A stretch of 64,000 bases of DNA from VAZQ01 sp963841105 (GTDB taxonomy: Bacteria; Pseudomonadota; Alphaproteobacteria; Rhizobiales; Xanthobacteraceae). The position numbers were made by a program, and so were the translations under genes. Under the pieces are notes generated by a model. It was given only the letters and a program-made list of their open reading frames with translations. It did not search any database and was not told the origin of the DNA. The stretch lies in NCBI GenBank assembly GCA_963841105.1, contig CAWJCB010000001.1:248001-312000 (forward strand), read 5' to 3'. Positions within the stretch are counted from its first letter, which is position 1, and each line of letters begins with the position of its first letter. Positions 34,240 through 42,621 of the stretch are shown in pieces.

Positions 34240-34552
34240 CTCGCAAATTGCCTTGTCTCCCTACGAGCCCGGCCAGCAGCCGTTCTTGGCCGCGACTGAC
34301 CGCGTGGAAGAGCAGGCACGCCGACTTATACCCCGTCGCTGAAGGCGCGCAAATCGGGGGTTCCGACTAAATTAAATTAGACACGCAGGCGGAGCGTCGT
34401 GGGACAAACTAAATTAGTGCTCATTTTCATTGGAGCATGACTCGCATGAATCGGCAGGCGACGACCAAGTCTCGCAAGCATGCATCAGTGAATTGTGATC
34501 CCGGGTCCGTAGATATCAAAGCACCCCGAAACCCTCACCATGGACCGCGCCA
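34240..34552. other. Intergenic region upstream of the DUF1348 gene
   Basis: About 310 bases. It contains two A/T-rich motifs CTAAATTAAATTAG and CTAAATTAG near 34367-34418 and a 39-codon frame (34438-34556) that overlaps the next start but has no recognisable features. Confidence 0.4.
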
Positions 34553-35017
34553 ATGAGTAGGCCGCCACTTCCTCCCTTCATCGCAGAGACCGCCGCGCAG
34601 AAGGCACGGATGGCCGAAGATGCGTGGAATACACGGGATCCGTCGCTGGTGGCACTCGCCTATACAACCGACAGCCGCTGGCGGAACCGTTCGGAATTCC
34701 TTCACGGCCGCGATGCCATCGCGGCGTTCCTGACGCGCAAGTGGAACCGCGAGCTCGACTACCGCCTGATCAAGGAGGTCTGGGCATTCCGCGAGAACCG
34801 CATCGCCGTGCGCTTTGCCTATGAGTGGCACGACGACAGCGGCCAGTGGTTTCGCTCCTATGGCAACGAGAATTGGGAATTCGACGAGCAGGGCCTGATG
34901 CGCCTGCGCATCGCCAGCATCAACGATCTTCCGATCAAGGAGAGCGAGCGCAAGTATCACTGGCCGCTCGGCCGCCGTCCCGACGATCACCCTTCTTTGA
35001 CCGACCTCGGCCTCTAA
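34553..35017 (+). CDS. DUF1348 / nuclear transport factor 2-like protein
   Basis: A 154-residue cytoplasmic SnoaL/NTF2-fold protein of the DUF1348 family: AEDAWNTRDPSLVALAYTTD, SRWRNRSEFLHGRDAIAAFL, RIAVRFAYEWHDDSGQWFRS, and NDLPIKESERKYHWPLGRRP. It is full length and probably binds a small ligand in the cone-shaped pocket; activity unknown. It leads a two-gene operon with the DUF302 gene, 13 bases downstream. Confidence 0.93.
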   Translation: MSRPPLPPFIAETAAQKARMAEDAWNTRDPSLVALAYTTDSRWRNRSEFLHGRDAIAAFLTRKWNRELDYRLIKEVWAFRENRIAVRFAYEWHDDSGQWFRSYGNENWEFDEQGLMRLRIASINDLPIKESERKYHWPLGRRPDDHPSLTDLGL

Positions 35018-35030
35018 GGGAGTGCAAGCG

Positions 35031-35435
35031 ATGGCCGCAGACGGATTGACAACCGCACGTAGCAGCCTAGGGCCGAAGGATACGATGGACAGGCTTCAGG
35101 CCGCAGTCATGGCAAAGGGAATGACCGTATTTGCCCGCATCGATCATGCAGCGGCGGCCGCGGAGGCCGGACTGTCGTTGCGGCCGACCGAGCTTCTGAT
35201 CTTCGGCAATGCCAAAGCCGGCACGCCGCTGATGCAGTCAACTCAGACGATCGGAATCGATCTGCCGCTGAAGGCGCTGGTTTGGCAGGACGGATCGGGC
35301 AACACCTGGCTTTCGTGCAACGATCCGCGCTGGCTCGCGAAACGGCATGCGCTGGACCACGAGGCCGAGGCGACGGTCAGCGCCATGACTGCCGCGCTTG
35401 ACGCGATAGCGAGAACGGCAACTGCGCCAACGTAG
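35031..35435 (+). CDS. DUF302 family protein
   Basis: A 134-residue protein with the DUF302 fold: TMDRLQAAVMAKGMTVFARI, DHAAAAAEAGLSLRPTELLI, GNAKAGTPLMQS. ATG 35031 has AAGGGAG about ten bases upstream. Function unknown; some DUF302 members are linked to stress or to metal handling. Likely co-transcribed with the DUF1348 gene. Confidence 0.93.
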   Translation: MAADGLTTARSSLGPKDTMDRLQAAVMAKGMTVFARIDHAAAAAEAGLSLRPTELLIFGNAKAGTPLMQSTQTIGIDLPLKALVWQDGSGNTWLSCNDPRWLAKRHALDHEAEATVSAMTAALDAIARTATAPT

Positions 35436-35481
35436 GGGCGCGCGACCCCCCGTGCAGCGCTCTCAAATCAACTGCTGCGGT

Positions 35482-35862
35482 TCAGTCCTCGCGCATGCTC
35501 GGCGCGTCGGGCGTCTTCTTCCAGTGCGTGAGGCTCTCCGCGATGATCCTGGTCAACTGCATGGCGGCCTGACTCAAGGTCGCGTATTCGACGATCTCGC
35601 GTTGCACGCGGGCGCCTTCGTTGTGCAGCATCTCGCGCAGCGTCTGCAGCTCGGTGATCAGCTTGTCGATCTCCTTCACGGAGCTGCCTGACACCCGCGC
35701 CAGCAGGGAGCCGATGTTGCTTGCAACCATCTCGCTGTCACTCTCCGGTTGCCGGCGCAGTGTCGAAAGGTCGCGGCGAACGAACTCACGGATATCGCCC
35801 TCCACTTGCATCTCGACCGGCTTGTCGATGACAGCGGCTTCGCTTGATTTCAGTGATGCCAT
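35482..35862 (-). CDS. Conserved hypothetical coiled-coil protein
   Basis: A 126-residue, mostly helical protein from ATG 35862 (MASLKSSEAAVIDKPVEMQV). Residues 60-110 (SGSSVKEIDKLITELQTLRE, MLHNEGARVQREIVEYATLS) form amphipathic heptads. No signal or membrane segment. No family name recognised; it resembles small rhizobial hypotheticals. Confidence 0.7.
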   Translation of the reverse strand: MASLKSSEAAVIDKPVEMQVEGDIREFVRRDLSTLRRQPESDSEMVASNIGSLLARVSGSSVKEIDKLITELQTLREMLHNEGARVQREIVEYATLSQAAMQLTRIIAESLTHWKKTPDAPSMRED

Positions 35863-36012
35863 CTTGAACCATCCCCGTTGCACGCCCAGTTGGCGCTCTC
35901 AGCGCTCGATACCCGCACGATAATGTGACAGCCTCGCGGCCCCGCCGGGGCTTTTCCGGGCCATCAAGGCGGCGGGAATACCTGATAGTTTTACCACTCG
36001 TAAGGTAAATAA

Positions 36013-36654
36013 ATGATGGAGTCGGCCGGCGGGAACAGGGGTATTGATCTGCTTGGCTTCATCGGTGAGAGGCGCTTCGCTAGCGTCCTCGCCGATCCGC
36101 CCTGGCAGTTCACCAACAAGACAGGAAAGGTTGCGCCGGAGCACAAACGCCTTTCGCGCTACACCACCCTGGGACTGACAGAGATCAAGGCGCTTCCGGT
36201 GAACGCAACAACCACGGCCAAAGCCCATCTTTATCTTTGGTGCCCAAACGCTCTGTTGCCGGAAGGCTTGGCCGTCATGCAAGCGTGGGGCTTTCTCTAC
36301 AAATCCAATCTCGTCTGGCATAAAGTGCGCAAGGACGGTGGCTCCGATGGGCGCGGGGTCGGCTTTTACTTCAGGAACGTCACGGAGCTCCTTCTGTTCG
36401 GCGTCAAGGGGAAGAATGCGCGCACGCTCGCGCCGGGGCGGCGCCAGGTGAATTTGCTGGCTACGCGCAAGCGCGAGCATTCGCGCAAGCCGGACGAGCA
36501 ATATTCTCTGATCGAGGCCTGCTCGCCCGGACCATATTTGGAATTATTTGCGCGCGGGACGCGAGCGGGCTGGACCAGCTGGGGCGATCAGGCGGAGGGC
36601 GGATACCGTCCCACCTGGGAAACCTACCCACATCATTCACGGGCCCCGGAATAG
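36013..36654 (+). CDS. MT-A70 family adenine methyltransferase
   Basis: A 213-residue SAM enzyme that would transfer a methyl group to N6 of adenine, in DNA or possibly RNA. The catalytic DPPW is at about residue 28 (FASVLADPPWQFTNKTGKV), with LYLWCPNALL, NLVWHKVRKDG and the SAM-pocket-like EQYSLIEACSPGPYLELFAR. Length is typical for the bacterial and phage stand-alone form. No restriction enzyme or phage gene is adjacent, so it is an orphan methyltransferase. Confidence 0.88.
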   Translation: MMESAGGNRGIDLLGFIGERRFASVLADPPWQFTNKTGKVAPEHKRLSRYTTLGLTEIKALPVNATTTAKAHLYLWCPNALLPEGLAVMQAWGFLYKSNLVWHKVRKDGGSDGRGVGFYFRNVTELLLFGVKGKNARTLAPGRRQVNLLATRKREHSRKPDEQYSLIEACSPGPYLELFARGTRAGWTSWGDQAEGGYRPTWETYPHHSRAPE

Positions 36655-36707
36655 CCTCTTATGCCGGGCCAGCCGAAGTCGGAGCCAGGAATGACGAATT
36701 CCGAATA

Positions 36708-36854
36708 CTACCCCTTCTTGCCGAACAGCTCGGACTTGACCTGACTCTGTCCCGCGGCCATCGTCGATGGCGCCGGGGTTCCCTTTTTCTTTTTGTTCCA
36801 CTCCGCCTTCGGCTTCTTCTTTTCCTTCGTGCCGCGCATCTGACCTTTTGCCAT
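36708..36854 (-). CDS. Small lysine-rich conserved protein
   Basis: Forty-eight residues, MAKGQMRGTKEKKKPKAEWN, ending VKSELFGKKG. ATG 36854 is preceded by AGGAGGAAGTC, an excellent ribosome site. Short Lys-rich proteins of this kind are widespread in alphaproteobacteria; function unknown, possibly nucleic acid binding. Confidence 0.8.
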   Translation of the reverse strand: MAKGQMRGTKEKKKPKAEWNKKKKGTPAPSTMAAGQSQVKSELFGKKG

Positions 36855-37016
36855 GACTTCCTCCTGTGCCGGTCGGTCCCTCCAGGATACACCAAGACGC
36901 GGCAAATTGCAGAGCCTGCTTTGGTGTTGCCGTTATGTTGCGGGCAACACGCTCCGGGACAAGCCGTTGTCCGTCGCCGGCTTTGACGCTACGACCAGAC
37001 CCACACGGAGAAATTC

Positions 37017-37856
37017 ATGCACAAGACCGTTTGTGCCGCCATGCTCGTCATCGCCGCGGTTGCGGCGGCCCGCGCTCAGAGCAGCGGCGTCGGCATCCAA
37101 GGAGGCAGCATGGTGAGCACCGTCCCCGCCGAAGTCGTCAAGGACATCGCACCTGCCGGCAAGCTGCGCGCTGCGATCAATTTCGGCAACATGGTCCTGG
37201 CGCAGAAAGACCCCGCGACCGGCGAGCCGCGCGGCGTTTCCGCTGACCTTGCTCGTGAGCTCGGCCGCCGTCTCGGCGTGCCTGTCGAGTTCGTCCCCTT
37301 CGATGCCGCCGGCAAGGTATTCGAGGCGCTCAAGACCGGGGCCTGGGATATAGCCTTCCTGGCCATCGAGCCGGTGCGCGCCGCGGAGATCGCGTTCACC
37401 GCGCCCTATGTCCTCATCGAGGGCGTCTATCTCGTGCCGATCAACTCGCCCCTGCGCGCCGTGGCGGATGTGGATCGCGAGGGAGTGCGCATCGGCGTCA
37501 ACAAGGGGTCCGCCTATGACCTGTTTCTGACGCGCACCATCAAGCAGGCAAAGCTCGTGCGCGGCGAAAGCGGACTCGATCTGTTCATGCGCGAGAAGCT
37601 CGAAGCGGCGGCGGGGGTGAAGCAGCCGCTGGTGGCGTTCGCCAAGACGAACCCGTCGGTGCGGCTGATCGACGGCCGGTTCATGGAAATCCGGCAGGCC
37701 ATGGGAACGCCAAAGCTGCGCTATGGCGACCGTGAGGCGGCGCCGCGCTACCTCAATGCGTTCGTCGAGGAAATGAAAGCCAGCGGCTTTGTCGCCGAGG
37801 CGCTGGCGCGCAGCAATCAGCCGGACGCCGCAGTCGCGCCGCCGGCGGCGAACTGA
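37017..37856 (+). CDS. Periplasmic amino-acid-type substrate-binding protein
   Basis: A 279-residue solute-binding protein (SBP_bac_3 family). Residues 1-20 form a signal peptide ending ARAQ. The two-lobed domain spans about 45-265: GKLRAAINFGNMVLAQKDPA, GVSADLARELGRRLGVPVEF, KTGAWDIAFLAIEPVRAAEI, FTAPYVLIEGVYLVP. Ligand likely an amino acid or related small polar molecule. No permease or ATPase is near. Ends one base before the convergent uvrB gene. Confidence 0.9.
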   Translation: MHKTVCAAMLVIAAVAAARAQSSGVGIQGGSMVSTVPAEVVKDIAPAGKLRAAINFGNMVLAQKDPATGEPRGVSADLARELGRRLGVPVEFVPFDAAGKVFEALKTGAWDIAFLAIEPVRAAEIAFTAPYVLIEGVYLVPINSPLRAVADVDREGVRIGVNKGSAYDLFLTRTIKQAKLVRGESGLDLFMREKLEAAAGVKQPLVAFAKTNPSVRLIDGRFMEIRQAMGTPKLRYGDREAAPRYLNAFVEEMKASGFVAEALARSNQPDAAVAPPAAN

Positions 37857-37857
37857 C

Positions 37858-40635
37858 TTACCGTCCGCGCGGGCGCCAGCCGCCGCGCATGCCGGGCCGG
37901 CCGGTGCTCGACCGCGGCCCCGGCCGATAAGGCTTCGATTCCTTTTGCGGCCCCGGTCCCATCTCGTCGAGGGTGGGCTTGCGGGGCCCTTCGCGCCCGC
38001 CCCGCCCCTCCCCGGCGCTGCTGCGCGAAGCGCCGGGGCGTGCGCCGCGCGCAACCACGACGGTCGTCGCGCTCGGATCGTCGACCACGGCGAGCTCGGT
38101 CGCGCGCAGACGTTTGACCTCATCGCGCAAACGGGCAGCTTCCTCAAAGTCGAGATCGGCAGCCGCCTCGCGCATGCGCGTTTGGAGACCCGCAATGACC
38201 GCCTCGAAATTGTGCCCAATGGTTGCGGCCGCCTCCTCGTCGCCGATGCCGGCGAGACCACCGCCGGTCGAGATCAACACGTGATCGCGCTCGTAAACGG
38301 ATCTCAAGATGTCGGCGATGCCCTTGCGCACGCTTTCCGGCGTGATTGCGTTGGCGACATTGTAGGCTTCCTGCTTCTCGCGCCGCCGATTGGTTTCGGC
38401 CATTGCCCGCTCCATCGAGCCGGTCACGGTATCGGCGTAGAGGATGACGCGCCCGTCGATATTGCGCGCGGCGCGGCCGATCGTCTGGATAAGCGAAGTC
38501 TCGCTGCGCAAAAAACCCTCCTTGTCGGCATCGAGGATGGCGACCAGGGCGCATTCCGGAATGTCGAGACCCTCGCGCAACAAGTTGATGCCGACCAGGG
38601 CATCGAAAGCGCCCAGGCGAAGATCGCGGATGATCTCGATGCGCTCCAGCGTGTCGATGTCGCTGTGCATGTAGCGCACGCGGATACCCTGCTCGTGCAG
38701 ATATTCCGTGAGGTCCTCGGCCATGCGCTTGGTCAGCACGGTGACAAGCGAGCGATAGCCCGCCGCCGCGACCTGACGCACTTCACCGACGAGATCATCG
38801 ACCTGGGTGCGCGCCGGCCGCACGTCCACCGGCGGATCGATGAGGCCGGTCGGCCGGATCACCTGCTCGGCAAAAATGCCGTGCGCCTGCTCGATCTCCC
38901 AGGGACCCGGCGTCGCAGAGACGCCGACGGTTTGCGGGCGCATGGCGTCCCACTCCTCGAACCGCAGCGGCCGATTGTCCATGCAGGAGGGCAGGCGAAA
39001 GCCATATTCCGCGAGCGTGGCCTTGCGGCGAAAGTCGCCGCGGAACATGCCGCCGAGCTGCGGCACGGTGACGTGGCTTTCGTCAACGAAAACGATCGCG
39101 TTGTCGGGAACATACTCAAACAGCGTGGGCGGCGGCTCTCCCGGTTTCCTGCCGGTGAGATAGCGCGAATAGTTCTCGATGCCGGCGCATGAGCCGGTGG
39201 CCTCCATCATTTCCAGATCGTAAAGCGTGCGCTGCTCCAGCCGCTGCGCTTCAAGCAGCCGGCCGCCGGCATTGAGCTCGCTCAAGCGCGACCGCAGCTC
39301 GCTCTTGATGCCCGCGATCGCCTGCAGCAGGGTCGGCCGTGGCGTGACATAGTGGGAATTGGCGTAGATTTTCACGAATTCCAGCTCGTCAGTCTTGTGA
39401 CCTGTGAGCGGATCAAACTCGTGAATGGATTCGATTTCGTCGCCGAACAGCGAAACACGCCAGGCGCGATCCTCATAGTGGGCAGGAAAAATCTCGATGA
39501 CGTCGCCGCGAACGCGGAAAGTGCCGCGGTAAAAATCGCCGGCGCTGCGCTTGTATTGCAGCGCCACGAGGTCGGCCAGCAGCTGCCGCTGATCAATGCG
39601 CTCGCGCTGCTTGAGCGTGAACGTCATGGCGGAATAGGTCTCCACCGAGCCGATGCCGTAGATGCACGACACCGAGGCGACGATGATCACATCGTCGCGC
39701 TCGAGCAGGGCGCGCGTTGCGCTGTGGCGCATGCGGTCGATATGCTCGTTGATGGAGGATTCTTTTTCGATATAGGTGTCGGTGCGAGGCACATAGGCCT
39801 CCGGCTGGTAATAGTCGTAGTAGCTGACGAAATACTCGACGGCGTTGTCCGGGAAGAAGCTCCGGAACTCGCCGTAGAGCTGGGCGGCAAGCGTCTTGTT
39901 GGGCGCGAGGACGAGCGCGGGCCGCTGCGTCTCCTCGATCACCCTGGCCATGGTGAAGGTCTTTCCCGAGCCGGTCACGCCGAGAAGAACCTGCGTGCGG
40001 TCCTGCCGCTTGACGCCTTCGACCAGGTCGGCAATCGCCCGCGGCTGGTCGCCGGTCGGCGCGAAATCCGCCTTGATGACCAGCTTCCGACCGCCTTCGG
40101 TTTTTTCCGGGCGCGGCGGCCGGTGCGGCATCCACGGGCGCTCGGTGAACTCGGGCCGGCCCTCGCGCAGCAAGGCTTCCAACGCCTCCACCGTGGCGGA
40201 AGCGCCGGTGACGCCGCGGAATGCTGCAACATTTTTGCTTGCAGCAGGCGCCGGCGGCGACAGGTCATTCGCATCGAAGCCAAGCGCCTGAGCAAGCTCA
40301 GCATCCATACCCGGGGGATGAGCGCCCTTGCCGCCATAGCCGGATTGCGGCGCCTCATTGAAGCCCTGGGGGGTCGATTTGCGCGCGCGATGCGCGGCGG
40401 CGAAATCGGCGCGCCGATCAAAGGAGTTGTCCGGAGGCGGCTGCAGTCCCGTCTGTGAGCCGGGACCCGCGGTGCCGTCACCTATCGCGGGATTGAGCAG
40501 CTCGGCAAGCGCCGGCTCAATCGGCGGCAATTCCGGGCGGGCCGCCTTGGCGCGCGTCGGTTTTGCCGGATCCTTTTTCGAGTGCTTTGCCGGATCGCGC
40601 GTGCGCTTCGGCGGCTGGTCCGGAGGGTTTGGCAT
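37858..40635 (-). CDS. uvrB: Excinuclease ABC subunit B
   Basis: DNA damage recognition helicase of nucleotide excision repair, working with UvrA and UvrC. The 925-residue product has an unusual 185-residue N-terminal extension rich in Pro, Lys and Ala, then the canonical protein: PTGDQPRAIADLVEGVK, Walker A GVTGSGKTFTMA (about 225), the beta-hairpin VSYYDYYQPEAYVPRTDTYI, YEKESSIN-type region, DESHV, helicase motifs (GINLLREGLDIPE; QTIGRAARN), and a C-terminal UVR motif FEEAARLRDEVKRL near 835. A Gly/Arg-rich tail follows. Rhizobial UvrB proteins often have the extension. Full length and intact. Confidence 0.97.
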   Translation of the reverse strand: MPNPPDQPPKRTRDPAKHSKKDPAKPTRAKAARPELPPIEPALAELLNPAIGDGTAGPGSQTGLQPPPDNSFDRRADFAAAHRARKSTPQGFNEAPQSGYGGKGAHPPGMDAELAQALGFDANDLSPPAPAASKNVAAFRGVTGASATVEALEALLREGRPEFTERPWMPHRPPRPEKTEGGRKLVIKADFAPTGDQPRAIADLVEGVKRQDRTQVLLGVTGSGKTFTMARVIEETQRPALVLAPNKTLAAQLYGEFRSFFPDNAVEYFVSYYDYYQPEAYVPRTDTYIEKESSINEHIDRMRHSATRALLERDDVIIVASVSCIYGIGSVETYSAMTFTLKQRERIDQRQLLADLVALQYKRSAGDFYRGTFRVRGDVIEIFPAHYEDRAWRVSLFGDEIESIHEFDPLTGHKTDELEFVKIYANSHYVTPRPTLLQAIAGIKSELRSRLSELNAGGRLLEAQRLEQRTLYDLEMMEATGSCAGIENYSRYLTGRKPGEPPPTLFEYVPDNAIVFVDESHVTVPQLGGMFRGDFRRKATLAEYGFRLPSCMDNRPLRFEEWDAMRPQTVGVSATPGPWEIEQAHGIFAEQVIRPTGLIDPPVDVRPARTQVDDLVGEVRQVAAAGYRSLVTVLTKRMAEDLTEYLHEQGIRVRYMHSDIDTLERIEIIRDLRLGAFDALVGINLLREGLDIPECALVAILDADKEGFLRSETSLIQTIGRAARNIDGRVILYADTVTGSMERAMAETNRRREKQEAYNVANAITPESVRKGIADILRSVYERDHVLISTGGGLAGIGDEEAAATIGHNFEAVIAGLQTRMREAAADLDFEEAARLRDEVKRLRATELAVVDDPSATTVVVARGARPGASRSSAGEGRGGREGPRKPTLDEMGPGPQKESKPYRPGPRSSTGRPGMRGGWRPRGR

Positions 40636-40689
40636 CCCCGAAATATGGGTCTCATGGTCAACGGAAAAAAGGCGGCCGTCGCGCTCGGA

Positions 40690-40771
40690 TTTGTAGGGCG
40701 GATTAGCGTCAGCGCAATCCGCCGAGCACGGTGGATTACGGCGCGAAAACGCGCCTAACCCGCCCTACAAA
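40690..40771. repeat. REP-like palindromic element
   Basis: Arms TTTGTAGGGCGG at the left and CCGCCCTACAAA at the right enclose shorter inverted tracts (ATTAGCG, CGCGCC). It sits between uvrB and the isochorismatase gene. A related element with arms GTAGGTTGGGTTA surrounds the IS5 copy at 58825. Confidence 0.75.
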
Positions 40772-40777
40772 GAAATA

Positions 40778-41476
40778 TCAGGCGGCGGCCTTATGCGATC
40801 CGCGCCCGAGTGAGGCCATCACCTCGTCGAGCGTCTGCACGTCGCCGAATATGGTGTAGAAATTGCGCAAGGTCGCGTTGTGCTCCTCGTCGGTATAGGT
40901 CGCCAACACGTCATGCACCATGATCACCTTGAAGTTGAGCATCATCGCATCACGGGCCGAGCTCTCGCAGCAGATATTGGTCGCGGTGCCGCCGATGAGA
41001 ACCGTGTCGATACCGCGACCGCGCAAATAGGAGGCGATATCAGATGATCCGGGCAGGAAGGCACTGAAGCGCTTTTTGACAATCTGCGCATCGGCGGGCT
41101 GAACATCGAGCTCTGCCCAGAGTGCGTGACCCTCATGCGCAACATCCATGCTGGCGTAGCGGCGGTCGCGGCGGTCCGGCGTCTGCAGCCAATCGTGATA
41201 CACGCTCCAGCTTTCGCGCGTATCATTGGTCGCATTCTTCACCCAGACCACATGTCCGCCGAGCTCGCGCAGCGCGGCGGCAAGACGGTTGACCGCCGGC
41301 ACGACCGCGCGTGCCTTGGGCACCTCGCCCTGGAAGCCGGGCTTCATGAAATAGTTCTGCATGTCGATGACGACGAACGCGGTCTTGCCCGGCTCGATCA
41401 CATCGAAGGGATGCGCCCGGCCGGTTCGCTCGGTGACGCGGGTGACGAGATCAGCCGGAAGTGAGAGTTCATGCAT
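40778..41476 (-). CDS. Isochorismatase-family cysteine hydrolase
   Basis: A 232-residue hydrolase. The catalytic Asp-Lys-Cys set is visible: FVVIDMQNYF (Asp, about 30), VKKRFSAF (Lys), TATNICCESSARDA (Cys, preceded by the cis-peptide region GGTATN). Relatives include N-carbamoyl, nicotinamidase and biuret-type amidohydrolases; the substrate cannot be told. ATG 41476 is chosen by the family start MHELSLP; the frame is open to 41575. Confidence 0.9.
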   Translation of the reverse strand: MHELSLPADLVTRVTERTGRAHPFDVIEPGKTAFVVIDMQNYFMKPGFQGEVPKARAVVPAVNRLAAALRELGGHVVWVKNATNDTRESWSVYHDWLQTPDRRDRRYASMDVAHEGHALWAELDVQPADAQIVKKRFSAFLPGSSDIASYLRGRGIDTVLIGGTATNICCESSARDAMMLNFKVIMVHDVLATYTDEEHNATLRNFYTIFGDVQTLDEVMASLGRGSHKAAA

Positions 41477-41694
41477 GGCTTTCTCCTCGGTGCTTGCGGG
41501 GAAATTGTCGGATTTTCCAGGTGAAGGCGCAAGGGGTTGCCCCGTCCCGTCATGGCCGGACTTGCATCCGTGCAATCGTGAAGCATCAGCTTCGAGACGA
41601 GATGACGCAAGTCGGTCTTTCCGACTTGCGTGATGCGCGGGTCAAAGCCGTCGGCGCGCATGACGGAGCACGATTGTAGCGAGAAGATGCGCGA

Positions 41695-42450
41695 TCAATA
41701 CCTGCCGAGCAGCGGAGCCGTCGGGCCGAACTTGAAATTGAGCCCGACCTTGAACACGTTCTTGGTGTCCTTCACGTTGACGGGGAAGCTCACCGCGCCG
41801 CAGGCTCCCACCGTACAGTTGGCGAACGTGTTCGTGCGGGTGCCGAAGTCGTAATAGTCGTATTCGACAAATCCGGTCAGCCAGTCCAGGAAGGCGTATT
41901 CGCCGCCGATACCGGCCGTCCAGCCGCCGCGCGTCTCGCTTGTCGTTGTGATCGTGGAGCCGCCGATCAGGATGCTGTAGTCGTCACGTTCCCAGGCGCC
42001 GCCGCCCTTCACATAAAGCAGGAAGCGGTCCCACGCATAACCGACCCGACCAGTAACTGACGCGATTGACCGGATGGTCGACTGATCGGTTGTCGCCGGG
42101 AACAGCAGATTGGCATTGCTGCCCGTGGCATTGGCCCAGTCGTAATCGCCCTGGATGCCGAACACCCAGCTGCCGGCCTGATAGTTGCACCCTCCCTGGA
42201 CGCCGCCGAGCCAGCCGTTGGCGCTGTATGTCCCAAGGCTGGTGCCGGCAAATCCGGCCACATCGTCGGTCCATTCCTTCCGAGCCCAGACCCCGCCGGC
42301 ATTGCCGCCGACATAACATCCGGTCCAGGTGAAATAGGTCACAACTGGAGCCGGCCGATATACCGGTACCGGCCTGGCAAGGTCGGCCGCATCGGCGGCG
42401 CCGGCCAGCAGTGCGCTCGCGGCTATCCCAGAAAGCAAAAGCTTCTTCAT
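41695..42450 (-). CDS. Omp25/Omp31-like outer membrane beta-barrel protein
   Basis: A 251-residue porin-like protein. A signal peptide (MKKLLLSGIAASALLAGAADA) is followed by the eight-strand barrel: YFTWTGCYVGGNAGGVWARK, GGVQGGCNYQAGSWVFGIQG, VTGRVGYAWDRFLLYVKGG, and the terminal KVGLNFKFGP. It starts at ATG 42450 with AGGAGGATCGG upstream. This is the same family as the three tandem barrels at 9333-11531, but as a single normal copy. Confidence 0.93.
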   Translation of the reverse strand: MKKLLLSGIAASALLAGAADAADLARPVPVYRPAPVVTYFTWTGCYVGGNAGGVWARKEWTDDVAGFAGTSLGTYSANGWLGGVQGGCNYQAGSWVFGIQGDYDWANATGSNANLLFPATTDQSTIRSIASVTGRVGYAWDRFLLYVKGGGAWERDDYSILIGGSTITTTSETRGGWTAGIGGEYAFLDWLTGFVEYDYYDFGTRTNTFANCTVGACGAVSFPVNVKDTKNVFKVGLNFKFGPTAPLLGRY

Positions 42451-42621
42451 CCGATCCTCCTTTCGGCCGCGAACTGACGCTTTCCCCTGCGGCCGTTGCG
42501 AGACCCCGACGGGCGCGGCAGCGCGCCGTTCAGCCGTGCTCGAACACCGCAACTTCCACCGCGCGCGCGTCCGTTTTGAGGCTACAAATGGGCTCTGCAA
42601 CGGCTAGGTTACGGCAGCGGG

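Noticed and set aside
36933..39192. Long frames on both strands at the 3' side of uvrB (minus 36933-38261, plus 37789-39192)
   Set aside because: They run antisense to the binding-protein gene and to uvrB, which are clear genes. No start, signal or family features.
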